Positions 39,860 through 49,683 are shown, counted from the first letter of the stretch. The stretch is 64,000 nucleotides of DNA from Magnetaquiglobus sp039908105 (GCA_039908105.1 JAMOBI010000003.1:28115-92114), one strand, 5' to 3'. Notes: a model not told the origin generated them from the sequence alone. Numbers and translations: made by a program.

Positions 39860-40090
39860 ATGGGTTTGGGAACATCTCATCTGCTGATCATTCTGGTGAT
39901 CGTCCTGGTGGTGTTCGGAGCCGGGAAACTCCCTTCGGTGATGCGTGACATCGGCCAGGGGGTCAAAAGTTTCAAGGATGCCATGAGCGGTGACAAGGAT
40001 CCCCCGAATGGCGAACCCAAGCCGGATGAAAAACTCACCGCCGCCGCTTCCCAGACCATTGAGGGGCAGGTCAAGAAGGATCCTACGTGA
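39860..40090 (+). CDS. tatA: Tat translocase subunit TatA
   Basis: A 76-aa protein with one N-terminal transmembrane helix (about 6-22), the hinge FGAGKLP, and an amphipathic helix (VMRDIGQGVKSFKDAM), the TatA signature. It forms the pore component of the twin-arginine translocase. AAGGAG precedes the ATG. tatB follows after 38 nt. Confidence 0.95.
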   Translation: MGLGTSHLLIILVIVLVVFGAGKLPSVMRDIGQGVKSFKDAMSGDKDPPNGEPKPDEKLTAAASQTIEGQVKKDPT

Positions 40091-40128
40091 GCAGGGCATC
40101 AATCGCCTGGCCGACGGAGTGATGGTCG

Positions 40129-40668
40129 ATGTTCGGACTCAGTTGGATTGAACTGTTCGTCATCCTGGTGGTGGCGTTGGTGGTCATCGGCCCCGACAAA
40201 CTGCCGGAGGTGGCGCGCGGTCTGGGACGGTTGATCCGTCAGGGCCAGAAGCTGGTCAACGAGGTGCGGGATACGATTCGCATGGAGGATCTCGAGACGC
40301 GCGTGCGGGAGAGTTCCCACTACACGCCCCCGAACAGCCCGAACACAGCGTCGAACGACTCATCGACCCCATCCGCTTCGGCGTCGAACGTTGAACCATT
40401 CCGTCCGATCGAACTGGGGCCGGCGCTCTCCGCCAATGCCCCATTCACCCCGGAGCCATCCGTGCTCTCTGCTCCTTCGGCTGCGGGGGCTGCTTTGGAT
40501 GGTGACCCCATCCTTTCCCCGATGAACACCTCCGTGCCGGCGGAAAACCCCGTCACTTCCCAATCGGGTGGCAGCCAGCACCCGGCGGCATTGCCCCCGG
40601 AGAGAACTTCTGCCGCGTCGTCTTCTGTGCCTCAGGCCGTTAACCAGGATCATTCGAACCACCCATGA
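40129..40668 (+). CDS. tatB: Tat translocase subunit TatB
   Basis: A 179-aa protein with an N-terminal transmembrane helix beginning MFGLSWIELFVILVVALVVIGPDKLPEV, the TatB pattern, an amphipathic helix and a long Ser/Pro/Ala-rich tail that is likely disordered. It docks Tat substrates together with TatC. It overlaps tatC by 4 nt. Confidence 0.94.
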   Translation: MFGLSWIELFVILVVALVVIGPDKLPEVARGLGRLIRQGQKLVNEVRDTIRMEDLETRVRESSHYTPPNSPNTASNDSSTPSASASNVEPFRPIELGPALSANAPFTPEPSVLSAPSAAGAALDGDPILSPMNTSVPAENPVTSQSGGSQHPAALPPERTSAASSSVPQAVNQDHSNHP

Positions 40669-41486
40669 TGGGACCAAACGATACCGCGCCGCTGCTGTCG
40701 CATCTGACCGAACTGCGCAACCGCCTGATTGTTTCGGTGGTGGCGATTATCGTCGGTTTCGGTTTTTGCTGGGGATTTTCCGAAGAGATCTTCAGCTTTC
40801 TGATGCGCCCCTTGAAGGAGCTGTTGGGGCCAAACGACAAGATGATCTTCACCGGCCTGCACGAAGCCTTTTTCACCTACTTGAAGGTTTCGGCCTTCGG
40901 CGGTTTCGTGCTCGCCCTGCCGGTGGTGCTCGGTCAGCTGTGGGGCTTCGTGGCCCCCGGACTCTACGAGTCGGAGAAGCGCTCCTTCCTGCCGTTTTTG
41001 TTGATGACCCCGGCGCTCTTCTTTCTGGGCGCGGCCATGGCGTATGCCTTCGTCTTTCCCATGGCCTTCAAATACTTCCTGAGCTTTGCCACGCCGGATA
41101 TCGCCGCCATGCCGTCGATCTCCGAGTATCTCAGCCTGATCATGACCCTGATGCTCGCCTTTGGTCTGGTCTTCGAGATGCCGATCGCGCTGCTTCTGCT
41201 CATCAAGACCGGCGCGGTCAGCACCCAGGGATTGGTTGACAAGCGCAAATACAACATCGTGTTCTCGTTTGTCGTCGCCGGCATCATCACCCCGCCGGAT
41301 CCGATCTCCCAGATCATGCTCGCCGTGCCGATGTGCCTGATGTACGAGATCGCCATTTTCCTCGGACGCGGCATCGAGCGTAAAAAAGCTCGGGAACAGA
41401 ACGAGGAGCAGAGTCAGCAGCCGGGCGGCCCGGAGTCCCACGACCTCGCGCAACCGCAAGAACCTTCTCGGGAGTCTGGCGCATGA
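40665..41486 (+). CDS. tatC: Tat translocase subunit TatC
   Basis: A 273-aa protein with six transmembrane segments and the TatC N-terminal block HLTELRNRLI and GFGFCWGFSEEIF region, plus the FGLVFEMP motif. It recognises twin-arginine signals. It overlaps tatB and the RNase J gene by 4 nt on each side. The C-terminal tail is Gln/Glu-rich. A FecR-like protein with a possible Tat signal is encoded in the same window. Confidence 0.95.
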   Translation: MMGPNDTAPLLSHLTELRNRLIVSVVAIIVGFGFCWGFSEEIFSFLMRPLKELLGPNDKMIFTGLHEAFFTYLKVSAFGGFVLALPVVLGQLWGFVAPGLYESEKRSFLPFLLMTPALFFLGAAMAYAFVFPMAFKYFLSFATPDIAAMPSISEYLSLIMTLMLAFGLVFEMPIALLLLIKTGAVSTQGLVDKRKYNIVFSFVVAGIITPPDPISQIMLAVPMCLMYEIAIFLGRGIERKKAREQNEEQSQQPGGPESHDLAQPQEPSRESGA

Positions 41487-43165
41487 GCCGTCATTCGATT
41501 ACTCCTTTGGAGATCATGCCTCTCGGTGGTTTGGGTGAGATCGGCATGAATCTCATGGTCTACGGCTATGAGAGCAAGTTGCTGGTGGTTGACTGCGGCT
41601 TGACCTTTCCGTCACCGGAGACGCCGGGAGTGGATTTCATCATCCCGGATGTGCGTTATCTGGTGGAAAACCGCGAGCGCGTCGTGGGTCTGGTGCTCAC
41701 CCACGGCCACGAGGACCATATCGGCGCCATGCCCTACATCTGGCCGCTGATCGATGTGCCGATCTATGGCACGGCCATGACTTTGGGGCTTCTGGAAGGG
41801 AAATTTCGCGAACATGGTCTTTTGAACCAGGCGGAGATGGTCGAAATCAAGCATCGGCAGGCGGTGCAAATCGGGCCGTTCAACGTCACCTTTCTGCACG
41901 TCACCCACTCGATCGTCGACTCCTCGGCCCTGGCGATCCGCACGCCGCTCGGCACCATCGTGCATACCGGCGACTTCAAGATCGATCACACCCCGATCAA
42001 CGATCGCCCGACCGACCTGTACTCTTTTGCCCAACTGGGCGAAAAGGGCGTTCTGGCGCTGCTCTCCGACTCCACCAACATCAACCGACCCGGCTCCACC
42101 ATCCCGGAACAGACCGTCAGCGAAGCATTCGCCAAACTTTTCCCGCGCGCCAAGGGGTTGTTGATCGTCGCCACTTTCTCCTCGAACATCCAGCGGATCC
42201 AGCAGGCGATGGAGGCCGCCGTGGCGGTCAACCGCAAGGTGCTGTTGAACGGACGGTCGATGGTGGCCAATGTCAGCGTGGCCCGGGCGCTGGGCTACAT
42301 CGACATTCCGGATGATCTGCTGATCGATATCCGCAAGTTCAACCACTATCCGCGCAATCAGGTGATGGTGATCTCCACCGGCAGTCAGGGTGAGCCCAAC
42401 TCCTCGCTGGTGCGCATTGCCGCTGGTGAACATCAGGATATCGACATCCGGTCCGGCGACATGGTGATGCTCTCCTCGCGTTTCATCCCCGGCAATGAGG
42501 GTTCCATCTGGTCGTTGATCAATTTGCTGATTAAACGGGGCGCCGAGGTGCTCCACGAAAAGACCCATCCCGAGGTGCATGTCTCCGGCCACGCGCCGCG
42601 CGACGATCTGCAACTGATGATGGCCATGACGCGCCCGAAGTTCTTCATTCCGATCCATGGGGAGCGGCGCCATCTGCAGAGCCATCGCGACATGGCGATC
42701 CGCATGGGTATCCCGGCAGAGCGCGCTTTGGTGATCGAGAATGGCGATCGTGCGGTGCTGGATCGGGATTCCCTGCGCGTCGATGGCTCGATCCCCTGCG
42801 GTCGGGTGTTCGTCGATGGCAAGGGGGTCGGGGATGTGGGCGATATCGTGCTGCGCGATCGGATGCATCTTTCCGAGGACGGCATGGCGGTGGTGGTGCT
42901 GGTGGTCAACAAGGCGACCGGCGAGGTGTTGCAACGTCCGGAGCTTTTGACGCGCGGCGTGGTCTACGAGGACGAGAGCCTGGATCTGCTCGAAGAGGCC
43001 AAGGATGCCATCGAGGCCGCCTTGGCACTGGGTTCCAAGGGGATGGATTTCGCGGACGACGAGGTGGTCGGCCCTGCGGAGATCGCACAGCGAGCCTTGC
43101 GTCGCTTCTTCAAGAAACGGCTCGGTCGCCGTCCGGCGGTATTCCCCCTGGTTATGGAGATGTGA
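41483..43165 (+). CDS. rnj: Ribonuclease J
   Basis: A 560-aa metallo-beta-lactamase/beta-CASP nuclease with HGHEDH (H74, H76, D78, H79), consistent with the two-metal centre, plus later His/Asp residues (LSDSTN, SGHAPRDDL, PIHGERRHL). RNase J is a 5'-to-3' exo- and endonuclease in RNA processing and decay. Start overlaps tatC by 4 nt; ftsK follows after 4 nt. tatABC-rnj-ftsK may be one long unit. Confidence 0.93.
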   Translation: MSRHSITPLEIMPLGGLGEIGMNLMVYGYESKLLVVDCGLTFPSPETPGVDFIIPDVRYLVENRERVVGLVLTHGHEDHIGAMPYIWPLIDVPIYGTAMTLGLLEGKFREHGLLNQAEMVEIKHRQAVQIGPFNVTFLHVTHSIVDSSALAIRTPLGTIVHTGDFKIDHTPINDRPTDLYSFAQLGEKGVLALLSDSTNINRPGSTIPEQTVSEAFAKLFPRAKGLLIVATFSSNIQRIQQAMEAAVAVNRKVLLNGRSMVANVSVARALGYIDIPDDLLIDIRKFNHYPRNQVMVISTGSQGEPNSSLVRIAAGEHQDIDIRSGDMVMLSSRFIPGNEGSIWSLINLLIKRGAEVLHEKTHPEVHVSGHAPRDDLQLMMAMTRPKFFIPIHGERRHLQSHRDMAIRMGIPAERALVIENGDRAVLDRDSLRVDGSIPCGRVFVDGKGVGDVGDIVLRDRMHLSEDGMAVVVLVVNKATGEVLQRPELLTRGVVYEDESLDLLEEAKDAIEAALALGSKGMDFADDEVVGPAEIAQRALRRFFKKRLGRRPAVFPLVMEM

Positions 43166-43169
43166 TTCC

Positions 43170-46100
43170 ATGACCATCAGCAAGCGACGCTCCGCCTCCT
43201 CGACTTCCGCCAAAGGAGAGGTGCCGCTCCAACCCGGTTTGCAGATCGTGCGCGAAGCATTGGGGTTGGTGATGCTTTTTTTGGGCGCTTTCGTGCTGTT
43301 GACGCTGTTGTCGCACAACCCCGAGGATCCCTCGTTCAACCATGCCAGCGATACGGCGGCGGTGCACAATCTGGCCGGACGCACCGGTGCTTTGCTCTCC
43401 GACGGTCTTTATCAGGCGTTCGGTTATGGCTCCTACTGGCTGGTGCTGTTTTTGATCGTGCCCGGCTATCGACTGTTGCGCTCCAACCCCGAGGATGTCA
43501 TCTATCTGGACCGGGTGATGGCAGCACCGGTGTTTGCTGCGGTGTCGATGACCCTGCACGCATTGTTCACCTCGGCCACGCCCGGACCGGATGCCTTTCC
43601 GCCGGCAGGACCGGGCGGGGTACTCGGCTCGGCGTTGGCTGAAACCATGCGCCACGCCTTCGGGTTTTGGGGTGGACTGCTGTTGATTCTGCCGTTGGGT
43701 GTGCTCTCCCTGATGGTGCTGATGCGCGTTTCCGTGACCGGGCTGATCGAACAGATCCACGATCTGGGGGAGATCAAACTCCCCAGACCGAACTCGGTGC
43801 CCGAAGCCAAACAGATGGTGGCGCAGTCGAGCGTCAATCTCTTCTCCAAGGCGTTGGAGTTGAGCGGCAAGCTGATCGTCGCCTGCGTGGGCATCATCGC
43901 CGCGTTGCCGTTGTTGATGCATGCGTTGATGGAGCGCCTGCGCGCCTCCACGCCGACGAAAAGCCGTCCGCAACCCGTGTCCTCCCCCTTGAAACCGGGC
44001 AACGACCTGCTGCCGGAAACGCGCGTCGAGCCGGTGATCGAGTTGTCGCCCGCACCGATTCCGGCGCCCGAACCGGTGGGTCAGGCGGTTCAGACCGCAT
44101 CCGTGACGGCATCTGCGGCATGCGATGCATTTCCGCCATCGGCTCTGCTCCCTGAGCCGCCCCTGTCACCGTCTTCGGTTGCAAAGACCACTTCCCCCTC
44201 ATCCCTGGAACTTTTGTCGGGCCGCTCTCTTGCGCGCAAGTTGGCCGAGGAGACGGGAGCCTCCGCCCTTGCGCCTGTTGTGGGAATGGCATCCAATCGG
44301 CAGGACGGTCGATCTTCACCTGCCGAAGGCGTTTCAGCCGAACCGACCGTGACCATCGACAAGCCGTCCGTCTCCTTCTCCCTGACCTCGTCCGCCGGAC
44401 CTGCGGTCACACTGGATAAACCGACCTTTGCGTTGTCGATTGGCACGGCTGGGAAATCCAGTGCGACAGAGTCTCCAGCTGAAACTCCCTTTGCAGACGA
44501 TTCCCAATCTGCGTTTCAACGCCGTCAGGGGGTGGTCTTTATCAAGAAATCGCCGGAATCGTCAGTCGACGCCTCATCGGACAACATCTCCGGCGTGCCG
44601 CGCACACCGTCTGATCTGGAGTCGCCCTCTTTTGCCATTCCGGCTGCACCGGCAGCAGGACAGGCGGCGCGCATGCCGCAGGAGCCGGTGGAGCTGGATC
44701 CCGACGAGGAGAGGGTGTCGGACGAGGGGATACCGCCATTGGCGCCGTGGTCGGGTCGTCCGGTTGGGGATGTGGCGGATGATGAGGATGGTGACTTTGT
44801 GGAGGAGCGCTTGGCCCGAATGCCTCAGATGGCGTTGAGTACGGCGGAAAGCGAGCTGGAGCTGTACCAATCCCCGGATCTGGAGAGCGATGAACCTCTG
44901 GATGAGGAGGAAGAGGTTTTCGAGCCTTCGTTGGAGGATACGCGCGCGCCACTGCCGCCGTTGTCGATTCTGGCCTTGCCGGAGGATACCGGCTATCACG
45001 GTCCGAGTCGCGATGAGTTGCAGTCCACGGCGCGGCTGTTGGAGCAGAAACTGGAGGATTTCAAGGTCAAGGGACAGATCATCGATGCCCATCCCGGACC
45101 GGTGATCACCACCTACGAACTTGACCCGGCACCAGGGCTGCGCTCGGCCAAGGTGGTCGGTCTGGCCGATGATCTGGCCCGTTCGATCTCGGCGGTCTCG
45201 GTGCGCGTGGTGGGGAACATTCCGGGCAAGAACGTCATCGGCATCGAGATCCCCAATGCCAATCGGCGCACGGTCTATCTGCGTGAGATTCTCGACTCCG
45301 AGACCTTCCGGCAGGTCAGAAGTCCACTGGCGATGGCGTTGGGATCGGATATCAACGGACGCCCGGTGGTTGGCAATCTCGCCAAGATGCCGCATCTGTT
45401 GGTGGCCGGTACCACCGGTTCGGGTAAATCGGTGGCGGTGAACGCCATGATCTGTTCGGTGCTGTTCACCTGTCGACCCGAGGATGTGCGGTTTTTGATG
45501 GTTGACCCGAAGATGCTGGAGTTGTCGATCTACGAGGGGATTCCGCATCTGTTGGCCCCGGTGGTGACCGATGTCAACAAGGCGGCGGCGCTGCTCAAGT
45601 GGGCGGTGGCCGAGATGGAGGAGCGCTACCGGTTGATGTCGGAGTTGGGGGTGCGCAATCTGTCGGGCTACAATCAGCGCATTCAGGAGTGTTTGATCTC
45701 CGGCGAGGAGCCGACGCGGCGGGTGAAGGTGGGATTCGACCCAGAGACCGGGCGTCCGGTCGAGCAGGAGGAGCCGATTCCGCTGGAGAAGAAGCCGCTG
45801 ATCGTCATCATCATCGACGAGTTGGCCGATTTGATGATCCAGGTGGGCAAGGATGTGGAACCGGCGATTGCGCGTCTGGCGCAGATGGCGCGTGCAGCGG
45901 GGTTGCATCTGATCATCGCCACGCAACGCCCGTCGGTGGATGTCATTACCGGGTTGATCAAGGCCAATTTCCCGACCCGGTTGGCGTTTCAGGTCTCCTC
46001 GAAGATCGATTCGCGCACGATTCTGGATTCGATGGGGGCGGATCGGTTGCTGGGCATGGGCGATGGGCTGTTCCAGCCGCCCGGAACCGGGCAGTTGCAG

Positions 46101-46460
46101 CGCATTCATGCACCGTTCGTCTCGGATTCGGAGGTGCACAAGCTGGTCAAATTCCTCAAATCCACCGGGCGTCCGGAGTATGATCTGTCGATTCTGGCAC
46201 ATGGCGGCGCGGATGACGTGGATGAGGGTGGTTTTGGTGATGGTGTGGCCGATGAGTACGATCCGTTGTATGACCAGGCCGTGGCAGTGGTGGTGCGGGC
46301 GCGCAAGGTGAGCACCAGCATGGTGCAGCGTCATTTCAAGATCGGCTACAACCGTGCGGCACGGATTGTGGAGCGGATGGCGATGGATGGATTGATTTCC
46401 GAGCCGAACCACTCCGGCAAGCGGGAGGTGTTGACCCCGAATCAGGATGGGGGGAGGTAA
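43170..46460 (+). CDS. ftsK: DNA translocase FtsK
   Basis: A 1096-aa septal DNA pump: N-terminal membrane domain (four hydrophobic segments within about 25-195), a long Pro/Ser/Ala-rich linker to about 640, the RecA-type motor with Walker A GTTGSGKS and Walker B VIIIDELAD, and the C-terminal gamma winged helix (AVVVRARKVSTSMVQRHFKIGYNRAARIVE) that reads KOPS-like sites. The linker contains a short internal repeat (VTIDKPSVSFSL / VTLDKPTFALSI). The TAA stop lies in the terminal repeat of element R7 (GGTAAACCGCACC). Confidence 0.95.
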   Translation: MTISKRRSASSTSAKGEVPLQPGLQIVREALGLVMLFLGAFVLLTLLSHNPEDPSFNHASDTAAVHNLAGRTGALLSDGLYQAFGYGSYWLVLFLIVPGYRLLRSNPEDVIYLDRVMAAPVFAAVSMTLHALFTSATPGPDAFPPAGPGGVLGSALAETMRHAFGFWGGLLLILPLGVLSLMVLMRVSVTGLIEQIHDLGEIKLPRPNSVPEAKQMVAQSSVNLFSKALELSGKLIVACVGIIAALPLLMHALMERLRASTPTKSRPQPVSSPLKPGNDLLPETRVEPVIELSPAPIPAPEPVGQAVQTASVTASAACDAFPPSALLPEPPLSPSSVAKTTSPSSLELLSGRSLARKLAEETGASALAPVVGMASNRQDGRSSPAEGVSAEPTVTIDKPSVSFSLTSSAGPAVTLDKPTFALSIGTAGKSSATESPAETPFADDSQSAFQRRQGVVFIKKSPESSVDASSDNISGVPRTPSDLESPSFAIPAAPAAGQAARMPQEPVELDPDEERVSDEGIPPLAPWSGRPVGDVADDEDGDFVEERLARMPQMALSTAESELELYQSPDLESDEPLDEEEEVFEPSLEDTRAPLPPLSILALPEDTGYHGPSRDELQSTARLLEQKLEDFKVKGQIIDAHPGPVITTYELDPAPGLRSAKVVGLADDLARSISAVSVRVVGNIPGKNVIGIEIPNANRRTVYLREILDSETFRQVRSPLAMALGSDINGRPVVGNLAKMPHLLVAGTTGSGKSVAVNAMICSVLFTCRPEDVRFLMVDPKMLELSIYEGIPHLLAPVVTDVNKAAALLKWAVAEMEERYRLMSELGVRNLSGYNQRIQECLISGEEPTRRVKVGFDPETGRPVEQEEPIPLEKKPLIVIIIDELADLMIQVGKDVEPAIARLAQMARAAGLHLIIATQRPSVDVITGLIKANFPTRLAFQVSSKIDSRTILDSMGADRLLGMGDGLFQPPGTGQLQRIHAPFVSDSEVHKLVKFLKSTGRPEYDLSILAHGGADDVDEGGFGDGVADEYDPLYDQAVAVVVRARKVSTSMVQRHFKIGYNRAARIVERMAMDGLISEPNHSGKREVLTPNQDGGR

Positions 46461-46800
46461 ACCGCACCTGGCTTGGAATGTGTAGTGGGCCGACAGAGCT
46501 GATTTGACAGCCTGGCATGATTCGCTTTTACTGTTAAACCGCAACCATCACGGGATGCGTAGTTCCATTAATAGGGGGTCCAGGGGGATTATCCCCCTGG
46601 TGGGATCCAAGGGCGAAGCCCTTGGGATTTTGTTTTTGACTTTAGCGCGCTCTTCAAAAGAAGCATTTTTCGCGAATTTTCCAGAAAAATGCGCCGCGCG
46701 CGGCCTTCGTGAGCGTCGTTTCCGTTTTTTGGAAACGATGCTCGCATCTTGCACGCAGCTTGGCAGAAAATGACGTTTCTCAAAATTGTTGCGGTTTGTC
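46458..46800 (+). repeat. Dispersed hairpin repeat, copy R7
   Basis: Starts inside the ftsK stop codon with AAACCGCACCTGGCTTGG. It carries the GCTGATTTGACAGCCTGGCATGATTCGC block, a second internal start AAACCGCAACCATCACGGGATGCG, the palindromes CCAGGGGGATTATCCCCCTGG and AAGGGCGAAGCCCTT, a partly broken H1 (46663-46692) and H2 (about 46711-46743, loop GTTTTTT, one G-T mismatch). It ends with GTTGCGGTTTG at about 46798. Confidence 0.85.
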
Positions 46801-46864
46801 GCTCCGTGACAGTTGGTCGGCAAACCCGGAATGGGGATTTTCTGGCCGCTTGCGCAACAGAAGC

Positions 46865-46892
46865 TTGACTCTCTAAGAAAATTGCATAGAAT
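46865..46892 (+). promoter_or_regulatory. Sigma-70-like promoter of the rpsP operon
   Basis: TTGACT, 16-nt spacer, TAGAAT. It lies about 75 nt before the rpsP ATG and just after repeat R7, in an AT-rich stretch. A small GCGCCAAATGGCGC hairpin follows in the leader. Confidence 0.6.
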
Positions 46893-46966
46893 ATAGGGTT
46901 TTCGTTGTAGCCGCGCCAAATGGCGCCTGTGAGAAATTCATCTTAGGAAAAAGAGGCACGAGATCA

Positions 46967-47212
46967 ATGGCGGTACGTATTCGCATGCAACGCAGAGGCT
47001 CCAAGAAACGTCCTTTTTACGCTGTGGTGGCGGCGGACTCGCGCATGCCGCGCGATGGTCGGTTCCTGGAAAAAGTCGGCGTTTTTAATCCTCTCAAGGA
47101 GACCGATCGGGTCTTGCTCGACATGGAGCGCGTCAATCACTGGCTGAGTGTTGGTGCGGTACCGTCGGATACGGTGGATCGGTTGATCAAGCAGGTTCAG
47201 GCTTCGGCCTGA
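46967..47212 (+). CDS. rpsP: Ribosomal protein S16
   Basis: An 81-aa small-subunit protein with the AVRIRMQRRGSKKRPFYAVVAADSR start typical of bS16. It is the first gene of the classic rpsP-rimM-trmD-rplS unit, downstream of a clear promoter. rimM follows after 13 nt. Confidence 0.96.
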   Translation: MAVRIRMQRRGSKKRPFYAVVAADSRMPRDGRFLEKVGVFNPLKETDRVLLDMERVNHWLSVGAVPSDTVDRLIKQVQASA

Positions 47213-47225
47213 GTTTGCTGGCTGA

Positions 47226-47840
47226 ATGACGAACGCCAACACCCGTTGGGTGGCCCTCGGGTGGATCAAGGGGGCGTTCGGGGTGCGTGGCGAAGTGCGG
47301 GTGATCCCCAGCCAACTCCCCATAGCCCGCATTTTGCCGGATGAGGCACCCGAATCCGAACTGCCTGTTGATTGGTTGCTCAAGCAACCGGAGTGGGGAT
47401 TGGGCAAGCAATCGCCGCCCACCTTGTCGGTCACGGTGCGTTCCGGACGGCTGCACCAGGATGATCTGCTGGTGACATTCGACGGATGGGAGGTTCGGGA
47501 GCGGATCCAATCGCTGGCAGGCCAGACCATCTGGCTGCCGGAGGGGAAACTGCCGGATCCGGGCGTGGATCGTCACTACTGGTTTCGGTTGATCGGCTGC
47601 CGGGTATTCGCCTTGCCGGAGGGTGCGCTACCGGGGATGGAACAACCGGTGGAGAGCGTGGGCGAGGGTTGGCAAGAGATCGGTGTGGTGAGTGATCTGT
47701 TGGCGACCGGCTCCAACGATGTGCTGGTGGTTTTGCAGGCAGATGGCGAGGAGCGTTTGCTGCCGGTGATCCGCGACGTGATCCTGGCGGTGGACGAGGC
47801 GCAACACACGATTCGGGTACGGCTCATGCCGGGCCTGTGA
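47226..47840 (+). CDS. rimM: Ribosome maturation factor RimM
   Basis: A 204-aa 30S assembly factor. The N-terminal OB-like domain (VALGWIKGAFGVRGEVRV) and C-terminal PRC-barrel domain (WFRLIGCRVFA..., IGVVSDLLATGSNDVLVV..) are both visible; the terminal LLPVIRDVILAVD block is typical. Slightly longer than the usual 170-180 aa because of an insert around 40-70. It precedes trmD by about 20 nt. Confidence 0.93.
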   Translation: MTNANTRWVALGWIKGAFGVRGEVRVIPSQLPIARILPDEAPESELPVDWLLKQPEWGLGKQSPPTLSVTVRSGRLHQDDLLVTFDGWEVRERIQSLAGQTIWLPEGKLPDPGVDRHYWFRLIGCRVFALPEGALPGMEQPVESVGEGWQEIGVVSDLLATGSNDVLVVLQADGEERLLPVIRDVILAVDEAQHTIRVRLMPGL

Positions 47841-47861
47841 GCGGATGGTGAGAGCTTAAAG

Positions 47862-48680
47862 GTGCTCTTTTCGATTCTGACTTTGTTTCCGGAGATGTTC
47901 GGCCCGGTGTTCGAGAGCTCCATTCTCGGGCGGGCCAGGGGGTCCGGGCTGATCGAAACCCGTCTGGTGCAGATTCGTGAGTTTGCTTTTGACAAGCATC
48001 ACCGGGTGGATGACTCGCCGTTTGGCGGGGGTCCGGGGATGGTGTTGAAGCCCGATGTGCTGGAGCGCGCCGTGCAAGCGGCATGCGGGGAGGCTTTGGG
48101 TCGGGTGATCTGGTTGACGCCGCAGGGCAAGCGGTTCACCCAGGGGGACGCGGTCCGGTTGAGTGGTGAGTCGCATCTGATTCTGGTTTGCGGTCACTAC
48201 GAAGGAGCGGACGAACGCTGGGTGGAGCGCACGGTGGATGAGGAGTTTTCCATCGGCGATTTCGTGCTCACTGGCGGGGAGTTGCCGGCCATGATGATCG
48301 TCGATGCGGTGGCTCGTCTGCTGCCCGGTGTGCTGGGTGATGCGGAGAGCGCGCTTAACGAATCGTTTGCCGAAGGGGTGTTGGATCATCCGCACTACAC
48401 GCGGCCTGCGGTTTGGCAGACGGATTCGGGCGTGCGGGTGTCGGTGCCGGCGGTGCTGGTTTCCGGGAATCACGGGGCGGTGGCGGGTTGGCGGCGCAGG
48501 CAGTCCTTGTTGCGGACCCTGATTCGGCGACCGGAGTTGTTGGAGCGGGTACGCTGGAGTCGCCAGGAGCGCCGTTTGATGGAAGAGTTGGCCAGGGATC
48601 TGGAGGCCATGGAGTTTCATGAGGAGATTCCCGAGGGTCGGGAGTTTTTGGAAAACGCTGACAGGATGAAGAGATCATGA
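47862..48680 (+). CDS. trmD: tRNA (guanine-37-N1)-methyltransferase TrmD
   Basis: A 272-aa SPOUT methyltransferase that makes m1G37. It starts with GTG. Visible are the ILTLFPEMFG start, the DDSPFGGGPGMVLKPDV loop, the CGHYEGADERWVE cofactor-knot region and the GDFVLTGGELPAM motif. It overlaps rplS by 4 nt. Length is normal. Confidence 0.95.
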   Translation: MLFSILTLFPEMFGPVFESSILGRARGSGLIETRLVQIREFAFDKHHRVDDSPFGGGPGMVLKPDVLERAVQAACGEALGRVIWLTPQGKRFTQGDAVRLSGESHLILVCGHYEGADERWVERTVDEEFSIGDFVLTGGELPAMMIVDAVARLLPGVLGDAESALNESFAEGVLDHPHYTRPAVWQTDSGVRVSVPAVLVSGNHGAVAGWRRRQSLLRTLIRRPELLERVRWSRQERRLMEELARDLEAMEFHEEIPEGREFLENADRMKRS

Positions 48681-49024
48681 ACGAATTACAGCAGTTTGAG
48701 CAATCGCAGATCAAGGCCGATGTTCCCAAGTTCAACGCGGGCGACACGTTGCGGGTGCATGTGCGCGTGATCGAGGGGGCGCGTGAGCGCATTCAGGTGT
48801 TCGAGGGGGTGTGCATCGCGTTGCGCAACGCCGGCTTCCGTTCCACCTTCACGGTGCGCAAGGTGTCGTTCGGGGAGGGTGTGGAGCGTTTGTTCCCGCT
48901 CTATTCGCCGAAGCTGGACAAAATCGAAGTGCTGCGCAAGGGTGATGTGCGTCGCGCCAAGCTCTACTATCTGCGTGATCGCACCGGCAAGGGTGCCCGC
49001 ATCCGGGAGAAACGGGACTGGTAG
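48677..49024 (+). CDS. rplS: Ribosomal protein L19
   Basis: A 115-aa bL19: FNAGDTLRVHVRVIEGARERIQVFEGVCI and the FPLYSPKLDKIEVLRKGDVRRAKLYYLRDRTGKGARI block are diagnostic. It starts in an ATGA overlap with trmD and precedes rnhB. Confidence 0.96.
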   Translation: MNELQQFEQSQIKADVPKFNAGDTLRVHVRVIEGARERIQVFEGVCIALRNAGFRSTFTVRKVSFGEGVERLFPLYSPKLDKIEVLRKGDVRRAKLYYLRDRTGKGARIREKRDW

Positions 49025-49053
49025 TTCGTACCCGTCCAGGTCTGGACCTGGAA

Positions 49054-49683
49054 TTGGAACTCAACGCGGCCAGCTTTGTCCGGATTTGTGGCGTGGATGA
49101 AGCTGGCCGTGGTCCTTTGTGCGGCCCGGTCGTGGCTGCTGCTGTCATTTTGCCCGCCTTCCGGGCACTTCCCGACTCTTTGGTTGACATCGACGACTCC
49201 AAGCGTTTATCCGCCGCGCAACGGGAGTCGTTGTCTGTTGCGATTCGTGCCGAGGCGGTGGCGTTTGGCATGGGTGCGTGTGAGGCGGAGGAGATCGACC
49301 GGCTCAACATTCGGCGTGCGACCCTGTTGGCGATGCGTCGTGCCGTGGGGGCGCTCCGGTTGGTGGAGGATGCGGTGTCGGCGGTGGTGCCGGGGTATGT
49401 GTTGGTGGATGGACGCGATGTGCCGCCGGGACTTCCTTGTCCGGCGCGGGCGGTGGTGAAGGGGGATCAACTCTCCGCCTCGATTGCGGCGGCGGCGATT
49501 CTGGCCAAGACCCATCGGGATGGGATCATGGCCGGGTTGGCGGGGCGTTATCCGGGGTATGGTTGGGAGCATAATGCCGGCTATCCGACGGCGGAGCATC
49601 TGGCGGCGCTGGAGCGGTTGGGGGTGACGCCGGTGCATCGCCGCAGTTATGCGCCGGTGGCAAGGTTGCTGGGATTGTTCTGA
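49054..49683 (+). CDS. rnhB: Ribonuclease HII
   Basis: A 209-aa RNase HII that removes ribonucleotides and RNA primers from DNA. The acidic centre is visible: Asp15-Glu16 in CGVDEAGRG, the aspartate of YVLVDGRD, and the aspartate in VVKGDQLSASIAAA. No ATG is in frame before the conserved start; I use TTG at 49054, with GGACCTGGAA upstream; another non-ATG start is possible. It is the last gene of the rpsP unit; repeat R8 begins within 5 nt of its stop. Confidence 0.9.
   Translation: MELNAASFVRICGVDEAGRGPLCGPVVAAAVILPAFRALPDSLVDIDDSKRLSAAQRESLSVAIRAEAVAFGMGACEAEEIDRLNIRRATLLAMRRAVGALRLVEDAVSAVVPGYVLVDGRDVPPGLPCPARAVVKGDQLSASIAAAAILAKTHRDGIMAGLAGRYPGYGWEHNAGYPTAEHLAALERLGVTPVHRRSYAPVARLLGLF

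Noticed and set aside
41612..43384. 590-codon minus-strand frame opposite the RNase J gene
   Set aside because: Antisense to a clear gene. The product is rich in His, Asp and Arg in a way expected from the complementary strand of GC-rich coding DNA.
44574..46544. 656-codon minus-strand frame opposite ftsK
   Set aside because: Same reason: no recognisable domain, and the plus strand encodes an intact FtsK motor.
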